Made by a program: the position numbers and the translations under genes. Shown piece by piece: positions 28,370 through 30,598 of a stretch of 30,598 bases of DNA. Within the stretch, counting starts at the first letter, position 1. Every line of letters starts with the position of its first letter. The stretch spans positions 2,877,724 through 2,908,321 of the forward strand of contig BFEA01000058.1 of the NCBI GenBank assembly GCA_003427395.1, given 5' to 3'. This DNA is from Chara braunii. Its lineage: Eukaryota; Streptophyta; Charophyceae; Charales; Characeae. The notes below the pieces were generated by a model. The model did not search any database. It was not told where the DNA came from and worked only from the letters and a program-made list of their open reading frames with translations.

Positions 28370-29110
28370 GTCTTGATCATGCAATAATAATAATGATAAT
28401 AATGATATATATGTTGTAATGCTATGTATCGCAGTGAAGAAATAATACTCATGAATAAATAATGATACCATAATCAAGTTAAATTTTCCAACCATGAATG
28501 TTTTCAAAGGCAATAATAATAAAAGTATTATATTATACTTCCCGAGGCTTTGACAGAATTATATTCTGTCCAGGGGCAATGTAATCCTTTCTCAAAGGGA
28601 TAACATCTTACTCCTGAGCCCCGCTCAAAGATTAAGCCTCACTGCATCTCCCTCCGATTCCTGCACTTGCACCTTGTAGACCCTTCTCGATAAGGTAGTC
28701 AACCTCACCATACATGCTTCGGGATGATCTGTCCCTTTGCATGCAGATGAACCCACTTGACGCAAAAATAGTTGGGAATTCACCCCCTACCTCTCTGTGG
28801 CAGGCAGTAGCCGCCTCCCTCATAGGTCATGGTCTGACAAGGTTCAAACACTCTCCTCCTATTCAGTAGTAGTGTACTCACCTCACCACAAAGATTAGAT
28901 GACAACACCCCACTATGGACCAAGAATATAGTTCCGACGTGGGTCTCACTACCACCTACAAGACAAGATTATAATTTCTTCAAAGCCATATCTCCGGGAA
29001 CAATAACATAGGGTTGCAACTTTCTTTAGGGTAGACTTCACACATTGACCACTATCTCGCGAAATTCACTTTCCCAAGGAACTGGTCACTCCATTCACCT
29101 CCGAATCCAC
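28370..29110 (-). repeat. Dispersed repeat, right member of inverted pair
   Basis: The reverse complement matches 860-1790 through landmarks CATTGCCCCT, GGGGGTGAATTCCC, GTCAGACCATGACC, GTGGGGTGTT, GTGAGACCCACGTCGGAACT and the AT-rich end. It carries a perfect 8-bp hairpin GAATCCAC/GTGGATTC (29103-29125) where the left member has one mismatch. Confidence 0.65.
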
Positions 29111-29944
29111 ATCGGGCGTGGATTCTGTGTAACATTTCTAACCCCCTTTTAAAAGACCAACCCATGCATACAGAAAAGACAAAATGAATATGAGTGAATA
29201 ATTCAGATAAACACCGATCCAAAGGGTTATACATAGGTAGAATAAAATTAGACAGATAGCTCATGTGGCTAGTCGTAGATGAATAAGACTCAGATAAATA
29301 ATCATCAAGGTACATAGCCTTATATAAGTCGACACTTATATATGCTTACTTAAATGATTTTTTTTTTTTTTTTTTATGCAGATGGATTAATTTCATAGAT
29401 AGACTGAAAAGTATAATCTCAGAGTGATAACTCAAATACTTAAATAGATAGAATGTTTATGACTTTTTCTCATGAGAGTCCTTAGATAGGAAGAAAATAC
29501 CTCTTTCTTAGCCACGCTATTTCTTATCGCTAGCGTACAGTGATAATGCCATGACAACTTAGGCAATTCATTGACTATGTTAAAGTACTAAAGATCCTTG
29601 CTTGGGTAACTGAATATGCAGAGTCGCATCAAATGCGAACAACGATCAGTCTATGACATTAGATACGCAGAACATCGTCCGTATTACTTTATGACACCTC
29701 AATCCGCAAACGTATAACTGCAGTTGTCACTACCAGGTGTCAAAGCACTAAAATGTCTCCACCACACACCACCTTCCAATAACGCAATCTCATAAAAAAC
29801 CATCAACACACTACTCATCCCTCTTTTACCTAACGTTATTAACAAAATTTGTCGTTTTGCCTGGATCATCAGCCTGCACTTCACCTTGGTTTGTTCTCTT
29901 AAGGACCCCGGTAGGCAACCGAGATCCCTGGCAACGGCACCACC
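29111..29944. other. AT-rich intergenic DNA with poly-T
   Basis: No gene is recognised. A run of 18 T lies at 29358-29375. Short frames on both strands are unremarkable. Confidence 0.5.
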
Positions 29945-30291
29945 TGTCGAGCGTATCGGTCCCGCACGGAGACCCTCCCGGCCACGTCACGCAGGATTTG
30001 ACAGGACTTGTCGTGGAGAGCGTTTGCCGCTCCGGCCGAGTGCGCCAGCCGTACCTCTCGTGAGCCCCTACGACATGATAGGGTCACGCGAGGCACCGCT
30101 TACCTCCACCTGCGGGAGTTGTCACCATCCCTTAGGTGGCAGCGCTTCCCGTAGGAAAAGTGCCTTTCCAGAATCTCTAAGAGTCCAAAATGACTAACTC
30201 TTTCAGATTTGTAGAAATTTCGGCAGCGCTTCCCGTAGCAGCAGGAAGCTGCCAAAATTTATACAAAGCTGAAATCAGAAAGACAAAGCAA
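29945..30291 (+). repeat. Third direct copy of repeat unit, internally deleted
   Basis: Positions 29945-30139 match the GC-rich head (as 16805-16999) and then jump directly to the GGCAGCGCTTCCCGTAGG module (as 18370-18520). The join shares a GG dinucleotide with both partners. About 1.37 kb present in copy 2, including all of cluster D, is missing. Similarity ends near 30291, where a different AT-rich repeat begins. Confidence 0.85.
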
Positions 30292-30598
30292 AACTACTCA
30301 AACGTATATTCTTTCTCAAACGTATTTTCTTCTTTTGAAATTTTCAAAATACATAGGATTAAACATTCTCTCTTGACATTTCATCTTCGAAATTCGAAAA
30401 TCAGTTTAATCAATTCTTTTTTCGAAAATTTTCAAAATTTTCAGAATTAATTAAATTCTTTTTCGACATTTCTTTTTCATAATTCGAAAACATTCCTTAT
30501 TCTTTTTCGGAATTTTTGTAATTTGAAAACATTTTAGAATTAATCAAACTCTTTCCCTTTCGTAACTCGAAAGGCGTTAGAATTTTTTTTTTTTTTTT
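30292..30598. repeat. AT-rich degenerate tandem repeat ending in poly-T
   Basis: Words such as TTCGAAAA, ATTCTTTTTCG, CATTTTAGAATTAAT and AATTCGAAAACATT recur every 55-70 bp in degenerate form. The window ends in 16 T (30583-30598), which may be a real homopolymer or a truncation point. No gene is present. Confidence 0.55.

Overview
The window looks like nuclear intergenic DNA from a land plant with a repeat-rich genome. This rests on tRNA-derived SINE-like heads, U6-derived retroposed fragments, a (CT)39 microsatellite, dense nested repeats, and no intact gene over 30.6 kb. I cannot name the species. The longest open frame is 174 codons; none shows a recognisable domain, and I call no functional protein gene. 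The one coding-like trace is a broken frame of about 166 codons at 1898-2431.

Layout. 1-2.67 kb: decayed repeat DNA, including a dispersed repeat (860-1790) whose inverted partner lies at 28370-29110, then the pseudogene. 2.67-2.80 kb: a tRNA-derived SINE head. 3.06-12.46 kb: copy 1 of a very large non-coding repeat unit. 12.46-12.97 kb: unassigned. 12.97-16.62 kb: a partial, inverted, diverged copy. 16.80-26.62 kb: copy 2, direct and colinear with copy 1. 26.6-28.4 kb: unassigned DNA with short repeats. 29.9-30.3 kb: a third direct copy, internally deleted. The end is AT-rich degenerate repeat running into poly-T.

In sense order the large unit contains: a GC-rich head; a cluster of strong hairpins; a module with repeated GGCAGCGCTTCCCGTAGG motifs; a roughly 1-kb array of twelve hairpins on the core CCCTAACCCTAGGG; a conserved block of about 265 bp; a CAG-rich tract; a conserved 36-bp motif; tandem units of about 180 bp, each with a hairpin; a U6/tRNA chimeric retroposon; and an AT-rich tail. 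I found no reverse transcriptase, gag, integrase, primer-binding site or convincing LTR pair, so it appears non-autonomous or is an unknown element class.

The main observation is structural. At least three unrelated sequence cores (CCCTAACCCTAGGG; TCCATAAGTTTGGGTG; a TTTC...GAAA core) recur as arrays. Within each array the flanking arms change from unit to unit while both sides stay complementary. In copy 1 all twelve cores of the first family keep the CCCTA/TAGGG stem, and every core substitution falls in the 4-nt loop. This indicates selection on folded RNA or DNA, or a palindrome-correcting mutational process such as template switching. It is the best candidate here for something undescribed. 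All comparisons were made by eye without alignment software.
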